A stretch of DNA of 21,406 nt from Bacillota bacterium. GTDB lineage: Bacteria; Bacillota_G; Limnochordia; DTU010. The position numbers were made by a program, and so were the translations under genes. A model generated the notes under the pieces. It saw nothing but the letters and a program-made list of their open reading frames with translations. It was not told where the DNA came from and did no database searches. Shown in pieces: positions 1-8,395 of the stretch. How positions within the stretch are numbered: position 1 is the first letter of the stretch; each line of letters starts with the position of its first letter. The stretch is from the NCBI GenBank assembly GCA_012799255.1, contig JAAZLQ010000025.1, positions 1 to 21,406 of the forward strand, in the 5' to 3' direction.

Positions 1-404
1 TCTTGATGATTGATTTGGATCTGTTTAAATCCTATAACGATACCTACGGACACTTGCATGGTGATGACATCTTAAAGCTTGTAGCAAAGACTTTGTACTA
101 TGCACTGCAACGTCCAGGTGACTTAATTGCACGCTGGGGTGGCGAGGAGTTTGTTGTGCTTTTGCCGCAAACCGATTTGGAAGGAGCACTTCATGTGGCG
201 GAGCGTCTGCGGTTGTCTATTGTGGATCTGCAGATCCCCCATGAGGCTTCAGATTTGGGAAGGATCCTGACGGTTTCGGTGGGGGTTGCAGTTTCCAATA
301 CTCACGATCCCAGCTCATACAACAAGCTCTTGCAGTGGGCGGATGAAGCACTTTATCGAGCGAAAGACGAGGGGCGCAACAGAGTTGTTGCCTACCAAGA
401 ATGA
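1..404 (+). CDS. Diguanylate cyclase, GGDEF domain (3' part only)
   Basis: The gene enters from the left edge, so its start and any N-terminal sensor domain are missing. The visible 130 or so residues are most of a GGDEF domain. They open with the Mg-binding MIDLDLFK strand and N/D-rich loop (FKSYNDTYGH), continue to the active-site motif ARWGGEEF, and end with the usual ALYRAKDEGRNRV helix. An RPGD sequence lies exactly five residues before GGEEF and fits the RxxD inhibitory site that binds c-di-GMP, so feedback inhibition is likely. The family makes cyclic di-GMP from two GTP. The GGEEF variant is one of the two active forms. The input signal cannot be told from this fragment. It is followed at once by a hairpin terminator, so it ends its transcription unit. 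Confidence 0.93.
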   Translation, partial: LMIDLDLFKSYNDTYGHLHGDDILKLVAKTLYYALQRPGDLIARWGGEEFVVLLPQTDLEGALHVAERLRLSIVDLQIPHEASDLGRILTVSVGVAVSNTHDPSSYNKLLQWADEALYRAKDEGRNRVVAYQE

Positions 405-429
405 CCCATCTCTTGCAGGTGGGTTTTTT
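404..429 (+). terminator. Intrinsic terminator after the GGDEF gene
   Basis: ACCCATC (404-410) pairs with GGTGGGT (418-424), with one G-U pair and a 7-base loop, followed by a run of T to 429. The hairpin begins on the last base of the stop codon. Only 28 bases separate it from the aldehyde dehydrogenase start, so that gene either has a promoter inside the GGDEF gene or depends on readthrough. Confidence 0.75.
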
Positions 430-457
430 GTACTAAGAAAGGGGTGGAAAAAACTCG

Positions 458-1915
458 ATGGATGTGTCTCAGATCTATAGTAGCGCCCGGAATGCCCAAC
501 AAGAGTGGATGGGGCGTTCTGTTGCTGAGCGCCTGAAGTTAATGAAGCGCTTGCGTACCCTGATTGCAAACCAATCAGTAGAGCTAGCTCAAAAACTACA
601 TGATGTAACCGGCAAACCATCGTTTGAGGCTCTAACAGCTGAAATTCTTACCGTGGTAGATACGATTCGTTATTGGGAGAAACGGGCTGTACGTCTCCTA
701 CGGCCTCAACGCATGTCTACTCCACTTTTACTGTTTGGGCGTCGTTCTTGGGTTGAGTATTCTCCCCGTGGAGTGGTTTTGGTAATCTCGCCGTGGAATT
801 ACCCCTTCCAGCTTAGCATGATTCCGACTTTAGCGGCTCTCCTAACGGGCAATGCCGTGGTTTTGAAGCCTTCTGAGGTAACCAGCGAGCTCGATTCTGT
901 ACTTGCAGATCTCTTTGTGCGAGCAGGATTTCCTTCCGGCTTAGTTCAGGTGATATCGGGGGATGGATCTGTTGGTGCGGCGTTAGTACAAGGTTCGCCC
1001 GACATGATCTTCTTTACCGGTTCTGTGGCTACCGGAAAAGCGATTCAGAAAGTTGCCGCAGAAAAACTAATTCCTACGATTTTGGAACTTGGTGGCAAGG
1101 ATGCCATGATAGTCTGCGGTGATGCACCTCTCCAGCGGGCGATCTCTGGTGCTGTGTGGGGAGGTTTCACTAATTGTGGTCAGGTTTGTCTCTCCACCGA
1201 ACGAATTTTGATTCATGAGGAAATCTATGTGGACTTTTTGGAGCGGTTTGTTCAACAAGTGTCAAGTCTTGCATGGGGACGGCTGATCTCACCACACCAG
1301 GTCCAGGTGGTTCGGAAGCAGGTTGAGGATGCGTTATCTAAAGGAGCCCGTCTGGTAGCAGGTGTATCACCCGACGAATGGAGTTTGGGTAGCTTGTCCA
1401 TTCCGCCTACTGTGTTGACGGATGTCACTGATGATATGATTATCATGCAGGAGGAAACATTCGGCCCGGTTGTAACCCTCATTCCGTTTACTACTGAGGA
1501 AGAAGCTATCCGTATCGCCAATTCGGTTCAGTATGGATTGGGAGCAAGTGTGTGGAGTGGGGATTTAGCTCGAGCCCGAAAAATCGCATCACAACTCCAG
1601 GTCGGCAACATTAGTATCAATGACACTATGATCACGGTAGCCAATCCGCACTTACCATTTGGAGGAGTTAAGAGTAGTGGTTTGGGCTCCTACCATGGGA
1701 GCGGAGGCTTAAGAGCGTTTTGTGCTCCCACTGCGGTGATGGCTAGCTCCGGAAGACGCTTCACCGAGTTAAATTGGTTCCCCTATAACCAGAGCAAACA
1801 GGACTTGGTGGTCGGATTGTTGGAGACTCTTTATGGGAACCAGGGAAGTTGGTTGACGCTAGTTCGAAAAGCATTGAATCCCGCAGCTTGGCTCTCAGGA
1901 TTCAAGAAAGAATGA
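458..1915 (+). CDS. Aldehyde dehydrogenase, class 3-like
   Basis: This is a full-length NAD(P)-dependent aldehyde dehydrogenase of 485 residues that oxidises an aldehyde to the carboxylic acid. The sequence has the cofactor-binding PWNYPF and LKPSE motifs (about residues 110-140), the FFTGSVATGK segment, the general-base region LELGGKD with Glu210, and the nucleophile motif NCGQVC with catalytic Cys244. EETFGPV and the final PFGGVKSSGLGSYHG motif are also present. The early start of the catalytic core and the length (short N-terminus, about 30 extra C-terminal residues) resemble class 3 / fatty- or aromatic-aldehyde dehydrogenases such as the YwdH/AlkH type. ATG458 follows GAAAGGGGTGG at a good distance; an overlapping out-of-frame ATG at 462 is not used. 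The gene is alone between two terminators. The substrate cannot be read from the sequence. Confidence 0.93.
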   Translation: MDVSQIYSSARNAQQEWMGRSVAERLKLMKRLRTLIANQSVELAQKLHDVTGKPSFEALTAEILTVVDTIRYWEKRAVRLLRPQRMSTPLLLFGRRSWVEYSPRGVVLVISPWNYPFQLSMIPTLAALLTGNAVVLKPSEVTSELDSVLADLFVRAGFPSGLVQVISGDGSVGAALVQGSPDMIFFTGSVATGKAIQKVAAEKLIPTILELGGKDAMIVCGDAPLQRAISGAVWGGFTNCGQVCLSTERILIHEEIYVDFLERFVQQVSSLAWGRLISPHQVQVVRKQVEDALSKGARLVAGVSPDEWSLGSLSIPPTVLTDVTDDMIIMQEETFGPVVTLIPFTTEEEAIRIANSVQYGLGASVWSGDLARARKIASQLQVGNISINDTMITVANPHLPFGGVKSSGLGSYHGSGGLRAFCAPTAVMASSGRRFTELNWFPYNQSKQDLVVGLLETLYGNQGSWLTLVRKALNPAAWLSGFKKE

Positions 1916-1953
1916 GGAGCTCCTCGCCGAATCTGAGCGAGGAGCTCCTTTTG
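1916..1953 (+). terminator. Strong intrinsic terminator after the aldehyde dehydrogenase
   Basis: A perfect 12-base stem, GGAGCTCCTCGC (1916-1927) against GCGAGGAGCTCC (1937-1948), has a 9-base loop and ends in TTTTG. It starts directly after the stop codon and isolates the hut operon from upstream transcription. Confidence 0.93.
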
Positions 1954-1982
1954 TTATTGCCTGCAGGTGACGATAATGATGG

Positions 1983-1995
1983 ATTATGTAATAAT
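1983..1995. promoter_or_regulatory. Short inverted repeat upstream of hutH (possible operator)
   Basis: ATTAT-GTA-ATAAT is a perfect 5-base inverted repeat about 108 bases before hutH. The region is AT-rich, so this could be chance. No known hut operator was recognised, and no hut regulator gene lies in the window. Confidence 0.2.
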
Positions 1996-2015
1996 AGATG
2001 GTGGATAATTTAAGA

Positions 2016-2031
2016 TTGCGCGAAGTTTGCA
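2016..2031 (+). promoter_or_regulatory. Possible sigma-54 (-24/-12) promoter of the hut operon
   Basis: TTGCGCGAAGTTTGCA matches the sigma-54 consensus TGGCACGnnnnTTGCW at 10 of 12 defined positions with correct spacing, including the -12 GC. One of the two normally invariant -24 G residues is T here, which lowers confidence. No convincing sigma-A promoter was found between 1954 and 2102. Transcription would start near 2042, leaving a leader of about 60 bases. No enhancer-binding regulator is visible in the window. Confidence 0.3.
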
Positions 2032-2102
2032 AAGGACTTGATCGGGTAAATGTGGAATAGCCAATGTATTGCACTAATAAGGATTATTGAAGGGGTAGAT
2101 AG

Positions 2103-3623
2103 ATGATCATTCTAAATGGTTCTGATTTAAGCGGTCATAAAGTAGTAAAAGCCATCCGCCAAGGCCAGACCATTGCCTTGGACACGGGGCAGTTAGAAAA
2201 GGTGGCTCAAGCTCGGAGCCTTGTTGTTAGCTTGTTAGAACAGGGCCAGCCCATTTATGGTATTAACACAGGTTTTGGAAAATTGGCAGATACCTCCATC
2301 TCCAACGAAAGTGTGGCTGAACTACAACGCAATCTAATTCTGAGCCATAGTTGCGGAGTAGGAGAGCCTTTTTCTGGTGAAGTTGTGAAAGCCATGATTA
2401 TTCTAAGGGCGAACGCACTGATGAAGGGTTATTCTGGGATCCGTCCTGAAGTAATCAGGCTCTTAGTTGAACTAGTAAACCAGAATGTGACTCCAGTGGT
2501 TCCTAGTCAAGGTTCTGTAGGTGCCAGTGGTGATTTGGTTCCTTTAGCCCATATGTCGGCAGTTCTAATAGGAGAGGGACAGGCGTACTATCGGGATCAA
2601 CTTCTTACCGGGGCTAAAGCCCTGGAACGGGCTGGTTTGAAGCCCCTTACACTTGAGGCTAAGGAAGGATTAGCGCTCATAAATGGCACCCAAGCCATGA
2701 CTGCTCAAGGAATTCTTGCTTTGTATGACAGCCATATCCTCTTGAAGTCTGCAGATGTGGCTAGTGCGCTGACTATGGAAGCCTTATGTGGTATTCCCAA
2801 TGCATTAGACGAACGAGTCCATTCTTTACGGCCACATGGTGGTCAGATCGATGCAGCAGGTAACCTGCGTAGACTCTTAGCCGGAAGTGACCTCGTTTAC
2901 GGAAAAGAACATGGGAGAATTCAAGACGCCTATTCCTTACGTTGCATTCCCCAGGTTCATGGAGCTTCGAAAGATGCCTACAGATACGTTGAACATGTCT
3001 TGAACACTGAGATTAACTCAGTTACAGACAATCCAATTTTGTTCCCTGATGATGGTGATGTGATTTCTGCAGGAAACTTCCATGGTCAGCCAGTTGCTTT
3101 GGCCCTTGATTTCCTAGGTATTGCCCTGGCGGAAGTTGGAAATATCTCTGAGCGTCGGGTGGAGCGCCTAGTAAACCCCCAATTAAGTGGTTTACCTCCA
3201 TTCTTGGCTAAAAATAGCGGTATAAATTCTGGCTATATGATTGTCCAGTATACTGCAGCGTCACTAGTTTCGGAGAATAAGGTGTTGGCCCATCCGGCCT
3301 CTGTCGATTCTATCCCCACCTCAGCCAATCAAGAGGATCATGTAAGTATGGGCAGTATTTCCGCACGCAAATTAGGCGGTATTCTGGCCAATGTGCAAAA
3401 CATAGTGGCCATAGAGATTTTGTGCGCGTGTCAGGCTCTGGAGTTTAGAGATCGAAGCAAACTTGCGCCAGCAACCAGGGCAGTGTACGAACTGGTTCGG
3501 GAGCATGTAGCTCCACTGGATGCTGATCGTTTTTTGGAACCTGAAATCAAGTTAGTCCGAGACTTGGTTGTCTCTGGACAAGTGCTTGAGGTTGTGGAAA
3601 ACACAATTGGAAAGATGAACTAG
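2103..3623 (+). CDS. hutH: Histidine ammonia-lyase
   Basis: HutH removes ammonia from L-histidine to give urocanate, the first step of histidine degradation. The 506-residue length is normal for the family. The motif GSVGASGDLVPLAHM contains Ala141-Ser142-Gly143, the triad that cyclises to the MIO electrophilic cofactor, one residue off the well-known 142-144 numbering. GINTGFG near residue 57, SVTDNP near residue 305 and the SQANQEDHVSMG-like block near residue 415 (here TSANQEDHVSMG) are family hallmarks. ATG2103 follows AAGGGG at a spacing of seven bases. It is the first gene of a tightly spaced operon, with hutU beginning 12 bases after its stop. Confidence 0.98.
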   Translation: MIILNGSDLSGHKVVKAIRQGQTIALDTGQLEKVAQARSLVVSLLEQGQPIYGINTGFGKLADTSISNESVAELQRNLILSHSCGVGEPFSGEVVKAMIILRANALMKGYSGIRPEVIRLLVELVNQNVTPVVPSQGSVGASGDLVPLAHMSAVLIGEGQAYYRDQLLTGAKALERAGLKPLTLEAKEGLALINGTQAMTAQGILALYDSHILLKSADVASALTMEALCGIPNALDERVHSLRPHGGQIDAAGNLRRLLAGSDLVYGKEHGRIQDAYSLRCIPQVHGASKDAYRYVEHVLNTEINSVTDNPILFPDDGDVISAGNFHGQPVALALDFLGIALAEVGNISERRVERLVNPQLSGLPPFLAKNSGINSGYMIVQYTAASLVSENKVLAHPASVDSIPTSANQEDHVSMGSISARKLGGILANVQNIVAIEILCACQALEFRDRSKLAPATRAVYELVREHVAPLDADRFLEPEIKLVRDLVVSGQVLEVVENTIGKMN

Positions 3624-3635
3624 GGAGGTAGTTGC

Positions 3636-5279
3636 ATGATTAAGGCACCACGAGGAACGGAGTTGAACTGTAAGGGGTGGCATCAAGAGGCTGCGCTGAG
3701 GATGCTCATGAATAACCTCGACCCAGAGGTTGCAGAACGTCCAGCTGATCTTGTTGTTTATGGTGGAACTGGAAAAGCTGCCCGTAACTGGGAGAGTTAT
3801 GAGGCTATTGTGCGCACACTTAAGGAACTGGAAAATGACGAAACCTTATTGGTTCAATCGGGGAAGCCAGTGGGAGTTTTTCGCACTACTCCCCAATCAC
3901 CACGAGTACTAATAGCTAATTCAAACCTTGTACCAGCTTGGGGTACCTGGGAACATTTCCGGGAACTAGAGCAGAAGGGTTTGATGATGTATGGCCAAAT
4001 GACAGCCGGCAGTTGGATTTACATTGGAACGCAAGGTATTCTCCAAGGGACATACGAGACCTTAGCAGAGTTAGCACATCAACATTTTGGTGGTTCTCTA
4101 CAGGGACGTTTAGTTCTCACGGCGGGATTAGGTGGAATGGGCGGTGCACAGCCCTTGGCGGTAACCATGAATGGTGGGGTAGCTATTGTTGTTGAAACTG
4201 ACCCTGAGCGAATCCAAAAGCGTATTGCTACCCGGTATTGTGAGGTGTACACAGATAATCTGGACGAGGCTTTGCGCTTGGCTATGGATGCTAAGGAGAA
4301 GGGTGAAGCACTATCTATTGCCCTTTTAGGGAATGCCGCAGAAGTATTGCCTGAGTTTGTAAAACGGGGTGTTGTACCTGATGTTGTCACAGACCAGACT
4401 TCTGCCCATGATCCGCTCAATGGTTATATTCCCCTAGGACATAGCTTGGAGAAAGCAGCTAAGCTTAGAGAAGCGGATCCTCAGCGCTACATTCAGCTCG
4501 CCAAAGAGTCTATGGGCACCCATGTTCGGGCCATGCTTGAGCTTCAAGCGCTAGGTTCGGTAGTCTTTGACTACGGCAATAATATTAGGCAACAAGCCCA
4601 GGATGTGGGAGTAGAAAACGCCTTTGACTTCCCAGGATTTGTTCCCGCTTATATTCGTCCCCTCTTTTGTGAAGGTAAAGGACCATTTCGCTGGGTAGCA
4701 CTCTCAGGTGATCCGGCTGATATCCATAAGATTGACGATAAGCTCTGCGCAGAGTTTTCCGATAATGAGCGCTTAGTACGCTGGATCAAGATGGCTAGGG
4801 AACAAGTGGCTTTCCAAGGGCTTCCTTCTCGGATCTGCTGGTTAGGCTATGGAGAGCGGGCCCGTTTTGGGCTACTCATTAATGATATGGTCCGCACCGG
4901 CGAGCTTTCGGCACCAATTGTAATTGGTCGTGATCATTTAGATGCTGGTTCCGTTGCTTCACCACACCGGGAAACGGAAGGAATGAAAGACGGTAGTGAT
5001 GCAGTAGCGGATTGGCCTCTACTAAATGCTTTGGTAAACGCTTGTGCAGGGGCTAGTTGGATTTCTCTCCACCACGGTGGTGGGGTGGGTATTGGTTATT
5101 CGATTCATGCCGGGATGGTCGTAATTGCCGACGGAACCGACGAAGGGGCAGCTCGTTTAGGGCGAGTACTCACTTCAGATCCTGGTATGGGCGTGATTCG
5201 TCATGCTGATGCTGGCTATGATTTAGCCATACAGACAGCTCGCGAAAAAGGGATTAAGGTACCCATGTTAGACAAATAG
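3636..5279 (+). CDS. hutU: Urocanate hydratase
   Basis: HutU (urocanase) converts urocanate to imidazolone propionate using a tightly bound NAD+ as an electrophile. The protein of 547 residues is the expected size. It carries the glycine-rich NAD loop [12 protein letters not shown] (near residue 165), the [15 protein letters not shown] substrate region, and the catalytic-cysteine motif [12 protein letters not shown] with Cys401. The C-terminal [15 protein letters not shown] segment is also typical. ATG3636 has a GGGAGGT ribosome binding site. It lies 12 bases from both hutH and ftcD, so the three are surely cotranscribed. Confidence 0.98.
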   Translation: MIKAPRGTELNCKGWHQEAALRMLMNNLDPEVAERPADLVVYGGTGKAARNWESYEAIVRTLKELENDETLLVQSGKPVGVFRTTPQSPRVLIANSNLVPAWGTWEHFRELEQKGLMMYGQMTAGSWIYIGTQGILQGTYETLAELAHQHFGGSLQGRLVLTAGLGGMGGAQPLAVTMNGGVAIVVETDPERIQKRIATRYCEVYTDNLDEALRLAMDAKEKGEALSIALLGNAAEVLPEFVKRGVVPDVVTDQTSAHDPLNGYIPLGHSLEKAAKLREADPQRYIQLAKESMGTHVRAMLELQALGSVVFDYGNNIRQQAQDVGVENAFDFPGFVPAYIRPLFCEGKGPFRWVALSGDPADIHKIDDKLCAEFSDNERLVRWIKMAREQVAFQGLPSRICWLGYGERARFGLLINDMVRTGELSAPIVIGRDHLDAGSVASPHRETEGMKDGSDAVADWPLLNALVNACAGASWISLHHGGGVGIGYSIHAGMVVIADGTDEGAARLGRVLTSDPGMGVIRHADAGYDLAIQTAREKGIKVPMLDK

Positions 5280-5291
5280 GAGGGACAATTC

Positions 5292-6185
5292 ATGGCTCAA
5301 ATTGTACAATGTGTTCCTAATGTTAGTGAAGGACGGCGCCTGGATGTTGTGGAAAAGATCGTGGATCAAGTACGCCAAACTGCAGGGGTGCAGTTGTTGG
5401 ATTATTCCTCGGACCACGATCATAATCGCACCGTAATTACTTACGTGGGTGATTTAGCAGGAGTTCAGGAGGCAAGTTTCCGCTTAACGCAAGAAGCGGT
5501 CAAGTTAATTAATATGGAAGAACATCAAGGCGCACATCCTCGAGTGGGTGCAGTGGATGTAATTCCTTTTATTCCCATCGAAGGTATAACTATGAAAGAA
5601 TGTATCGAGGCTGCCACAAGATTAGGCGAAAGGATTTATCAGGAGCTGGAAGTGCCTATTTATCTCTATGGAGAAGCAGCCACTAAGCCAGAAAGAAAGA
5701 ACCTCAGCAACATTCGTAAAGGTCAGTATGAAGGTCTAAAGGTGTCTATCCAAGAGGAAAATCGACACCCTGATTTTGGAGAGCCGAGGTTGCATCCCAC
5801 AGCGGGAGCTACTGTGGTAGGAGCTCGTATGCCATTGGTTGCCTTTAATGTCAATTTAGGTACCAATAAAAAGGAAATCGCAGATCAAATCGCCAGAAGT
5901 GTGAGGGAGAGCAATGGTGGATTTAAGAACGTTAAAGGAATGGGAGTAGTACTTGAAGAACGCGGGCAAGTTCAGGTTTCTATGAACCTTGAAAACTATA
6001 GAACTACACCCATCTATCGGGTTTTAGAAGTTATAAGGCGAGAAGCAGCCCGTTATGGGGTACCGGTGGTAGGCACCGAGTTAATAGGGTTAGTGCCGCA
6101 GGAGGCCCTAATCGATGTGGCACGTTGGTATTTGCAACTGGAGGAATTTGATTCTGCTCAAGTGCTTGAAAACCGCTTGCGCTAG
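5292..6185 (+). CDS. ftcD: Glutamate formimidoyltransferase
   Basis: This enzyme moves the formimino group of N-formimino-L-glutamate to tetrahydrofolate, releasing glutamate and 5-formimino-THF. The 297-residue protein matches the formiminotransferase half of the bifunctional animal FTCD and stands alone here. VPNVSEGRR at residues 8-16 is the family N-terminus. In HQGAHPRVGAVD, His82 has the same number as the catalytic histidine known from the mammalian enzyme. LHPTAGATVVGAR and NLGTNKKEIADQIA complete the folate-binding fold. ATG5292 follows AGGAGGG. Its place between hutU and hutI shows that the pathway here uses folate instead of a HutG or HutE/HutF hydrolase. Confidence 0.96.
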   Translation: MAQIVQCVPNVSEGRRLDVVEKIVDQVRQTAGVQLLDYSSDHDHNRTVITYVGDLAGVQEASFRLTQEAVKLINMEEHQGAHPRVGAVDVIPFIPIEGITMKECIEAATRLGERIYQELEVPIYLYGEAATKPERKNLSNIRKGQYEGLKVSIQEENRHPDFGEPRLHPTAGATVVGARMPLVAFNVNLGTNKKEIADQIARSVRESNGGFKNVKGMGVVLEERGQVQVSMNLENYRTTPIYRVLEVIRREAARYGVPVVGTELIGLVPQEALIDVARWYLQLEEFDSAQVLENRLR

Positions 6186-6195
6186 GAGGGGTAAG

Positions 6196-7461
6196 GTGGG
6201 AAATAGAGTCAAGGTCGATCTCTTAATTAAGAATGGCCAGGTGGTAACTGCAGCACAGAGTGAGTATCCGGTACGGGGCCGTAAGATGCAGCAACTAGAG
6301 ACAGTCGAACGGGGCTGGGTTGCTTGTGCTGGAGAGAGGATTGTTGCGGTCGGACCCCAACGGGCAGTAGAAAAAGAGATCGAAGTAACTGAACAGACGC
6401 AAGTGATCGATGCTTCCGGGCAAGTGGTTACTCCTGGGCTGGTTGATCCCCACACCCATTTGATTTTTGGCGGCAGTAGGGAGGATGAGTTTTATCTTCG
6501 GGCCCAGGGAGCAGATTACATGGATATTATGGCATCGGGGGGAGGAATTGCCAGCTCCGTAAGGTCAACTAGGGCTACCCCCCTTGAGGAGTTAGTTGCC
6601 TCGGGTCGACAACGCTTGAGGTGGATGCTTGAGCTGGGGGTCACCACCGTTGAATGTAAGAGCGGTTATGGATTGGATCTAGAAACGGAATTAAGGCAGC
6701 TAGAAGCTGTGCGTTTTCTCCAAGGGGACCAGCCGGTAGAACTTGTCTCGACTTTTTTAGGAGCCCATGCCTGGCCCGAGGAGTATCGGGAAGACAGAGA
6801 AGGCTATGTTGACTTTTTAGTTCAGACAATCCTTCCCAGAATTAAGAAGGATAACTTAGCAGAGTATGTGGATGTCTTTACCGAAAAAGGTGTCTTTACG
6901 ATTGAGCAGAGTCGTCGCATTTTCCAAAGTGCCAAGGAATTAGGCTTTAAACTGCGTATTCATGCCGATGAAATGCATAATTTGGGTGGAGCGGAGTTGG
7001 CAGCCGAACTAGGAACAGCTAGTGCGGATCATCTGTTGATGATTTCAGACCAAGGCATAGAAGCCCTAGCTAGTAGTGATGTGGTTCCAGTCTTATTGCC
7101 TGCCACAGCCTTCACTTTGCGCAAACCCTATGCACCCGCTCGCAGAATGCTTGATGCTGGCTTACCAGTATCGTTAGCTACTGACTTTAATCCTGGTTCT
7201 TGTCCGACCGCAAACTTGCCACTCGTAATGTCCATTGCCTGTCTGTACATGGCCATGAGTCCTGAGGAAGTATTCAACGCGGTAACAATTAATGCAGCTT
7301 ATTCGTTGGGACGCAGTGACCGCCTCGGTACCATCGAGGTTGGAAAACAGGCGGATTTAGTTATTTTTGATGTGGATAGTTATAAAAAAGTGCCATACTT
7401 CTTTGGAGTTAATCTTGCAAGAATCGTGGTAAAAGCCGGCAAGATCGTAGTTGCGAAATGA
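6196..7461 (+). CDS. hutI: Imidazolonepropionase
   Basis: HutI hydrolyses 4-imidazolone-5-propionate to N-formimino-L-glutamate, the substrate of the neighbouring ftcD product. It is an amidohydrolase-fold metalloenzyme. Metal ligands seen are His86 and His88 (DPHTH), His256 (HADEMHN) and Asp330 (ATDFNPGSCPT). The frame stays open upstream to 6115 inside ftcD, but the start chosen is GTG6196, because AGGAGGGG (6184-6191) sits just before it and the family N-terminus (VDLLIKNGQVV) begins there. This gives 421 residues, the usual length. The ribosome binding site overlaps the ftcD stop codon. Confidence 0.96.
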   Translation: MGNRVKVDLLIKNGQVVTAAQSEYPVRGRKMQQLETVERGWVACAGERIVAVGPQRAVEKEIEVTEQTQVIDASGQVVTPGLVDPHTHLIFGGSREDEFYLRAQGADYMDIMASGGGIASSVRSTRATPLEELVASGRQRLRWMLELGVTTVECKSGYGLDLETELRQLEAVRFLQGDQPVELVSTFLGAHAWPEEYREDREGYVDFLVQTILPRIKKDNLAEYVDVFTEKGVFTIEQSRRIFQSAKELGFKLRIHADEMHNLGGAELAAELGTASADHLLMISDQGIEALASSDVVPVLLPATAFTLRKPYAPARRMLDAGLPVSLATDFNPGSCPTANLPLVMSIACLYMAMSPEEVFNAVTINAAYSLGRSDRLGTIEVGKQADLVIFDVDSYKKVPYFFGVNLARIVVKAGKIVVAK

Positions 7462-7480
7462 TGTGGAAAGCGGTGGTAGT

Positions 7481-8113
7481 TTGTTAATTGAACTGAAGAT
7501 AACGGATTTTGCGGAAGAGTTGGGATCGGAAAAGCCCGCCCCGGGAGGCGGTAGCGCCTCAGCATTAGCGGGAGCGTTAGCTAGTTGTTTAGTTAAAATG
7601 GTTGCCCATTTAAGTGGAACAGGACATGAAGAACATGTGGCTGGTGCTCGCTTGTTAAGGGAAAAACTGCTTCATCTAGTAAACCGCGATACAGAAGCAT
7701 TTAACCAAGTAATGGCATCATTTAAGCTTCCCAAAGGATCGGACGAAGAGAAGCAAAAAAGGCGTAAGGCTCTTCAGCTGGCAACAAGGTTTGCTACAGA
7801 GGTTCCTCTGGAAATAATGGAAGTTTCTCTAAAGGTGTTGGAACTTGCTAGGGAAATGGCGTTTCATGGCAATAAGAACTGTTTGAGCGATGCCGGTGTG
7901 GCAGCTTTGTTAGCAGCTGCTGCCTGCCGGGGTGGAGCATACAACGTGTTGATTAACTTACCCGGACTTAAGGATGAAGAGTTTGTTGCTGACACCAGGC
8001 TGCGCCTGAAAGAGATCTTGGTAGAGGTGGAACTATTTGAGCAGCAAATCTCCGATCATGTTGAACACTCTTTGGGGCTAGCGGATCTACGTATTTCGAG
8101 GGTGGAAGCTTGA
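7481..8113 (+). CDS. fchA: Formimidoyltetrahydrofolate cyclodeaminase
   Basis: The protein converts 5-formimino-THF to 5,10-methenyl-THF and ammonia, completing the folate branch begun by ftcD. The N-terminal KPAPGGGSASALAGALA signature is diagnostic of the FchA/cyclodeaminase family. The rest is helical, as expected, with NKNCLSDAGVAALLAAAA near residue 140. The start is uncertain. TTG7481 (210 residues) places LIELKITDF at the N-terminus as in relatives and has GGTGG upstream. GTG7463 and TTG7451, which would overlap the hutI stop at 7461, are alternatives in the same frame. It is the last gene of the hut operon. No terminator follows; the next promoter's -35 box overlaps its stop codon. 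Confidence 0.94.
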   Translation: MLIELKITDFAEELGSEKPAPGGGSASALAGALASCLVKMVAHLSGTGHEEHVAGARLLREKLLHLVNRDTEAFNQVMASFKLPKGSDEEKQKRRKALQLATRFATEVPLEIMEVSLKVLELAREMAFHGNKNCLSDAGVAALLAAAACRGGAYNVLINLPGLKDEEFVADTRLRLKEILVEVELFEQQISDHVEHSLGLADLRISRVEA

Positions 8114-8139
8114 CAGTGGACAGCGTGCTATGGTAAAAT
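8110..8139 (+). promoter_or_regulatory. Sigma-A promoter of the tyrS T-box leader
   Basis: A perfect -35 box TTGACA (8110-8115) and a near-consensus -10 box TAAAAT (8134-8139) are separated by 18 bases. Transcription would start near 8146, just before the T-box leader. The -35 box shares bases with the fchA stop codon (TGA, 8111-8113). Confidence 0.85.
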
Positions 8140-8145
8140 TTTGTT

Positions 8146-8395
8146 CAAATCAGACGTGGCTATGAAGGAATCAGTAGCGAATCATGGGTACTTAGAGAGC
8201 AGGCTGGGTGGTGAAAAGCCTGTAGAACATGATTAGGCGAATTACACTCTGGAGCCTGAACAGGAAACTGTTTCGGAAACCATCCGTTATCATGGTAGGA
8301 GGCACGCTTTGTGGCGTGTAAATTAAGGTGGTACCACGGGTTCTCTCGTCCTTAGGGATGGAGGGAGCCTTTTATTTTTCGGAGGAGGAATTTCC
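8146..8395 (+). ncRNA. Tyrosine T-box riboswitch (tyrS leader)
   Basis: The leader carries T-box landmarks in order. There is an AGTA motif of the Stem I kink-turn (8173-8176). AGAGAG (8194-8199) precedes the distal Stem I hairpin CAGGCT/AGCCTG with its GGTGGTGAAA loop (8200-8222). A specifier loop holds the tyrosine codon TAC (8243-8245) followed by A. The conserved T-box AAATTAAGGTGGTACCACGG spans 8320-8339. TGGT (8329-8332) would pair with the acceptor end of uncharged tRNA-Tyr, with U facing discriminator A73. Uncharged tRNA-Tyr should favour the antiterminator and turn on tyrS. The specifier agrees with the downstream gene. The exact 5' end is inferred from the promoter. Confidence 0.96.
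8338..8379 (+). terminator. Regulated terminator of the T-box leader
   Basis: GGTTCTCTCGTCC (from about 8338) pairs with GGATGGAGGGAGCC (to 8369), with some G-U pairs, and is followed by TTTTATTTTT. The 5' strand also belongs to the competing antiterminator formed with the T-box sequence. Confidence 0.9.

Noticed and set aside
2027..2055. Sigma-A promoter for hutH built on TTGCAA (2027-2032)
   Set aside because: No -10 box of acceptable quality is found 16 to 18 bases downstream.
4079..4420. Minus-strand open frame of 113 codons
   Set aside because: It is a shadow of hutU, rich in Ser, Thr and Pro without a family signature or ribosome site.
6115..6195. Upstream extension of the hutI frame
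   Set aside because: The extra 27 residues lie within ftcD and do not resemble imidazolonepropionase. AGGAGGGG points to GTG6196.
7451..7480. Earlier TTG/GTG starts for fchA
   Set aside because: They would overlap or abut the hutI stop without a better ribosome site, and the family N-terminus fits TTG7481. They are kept only as alternatives.
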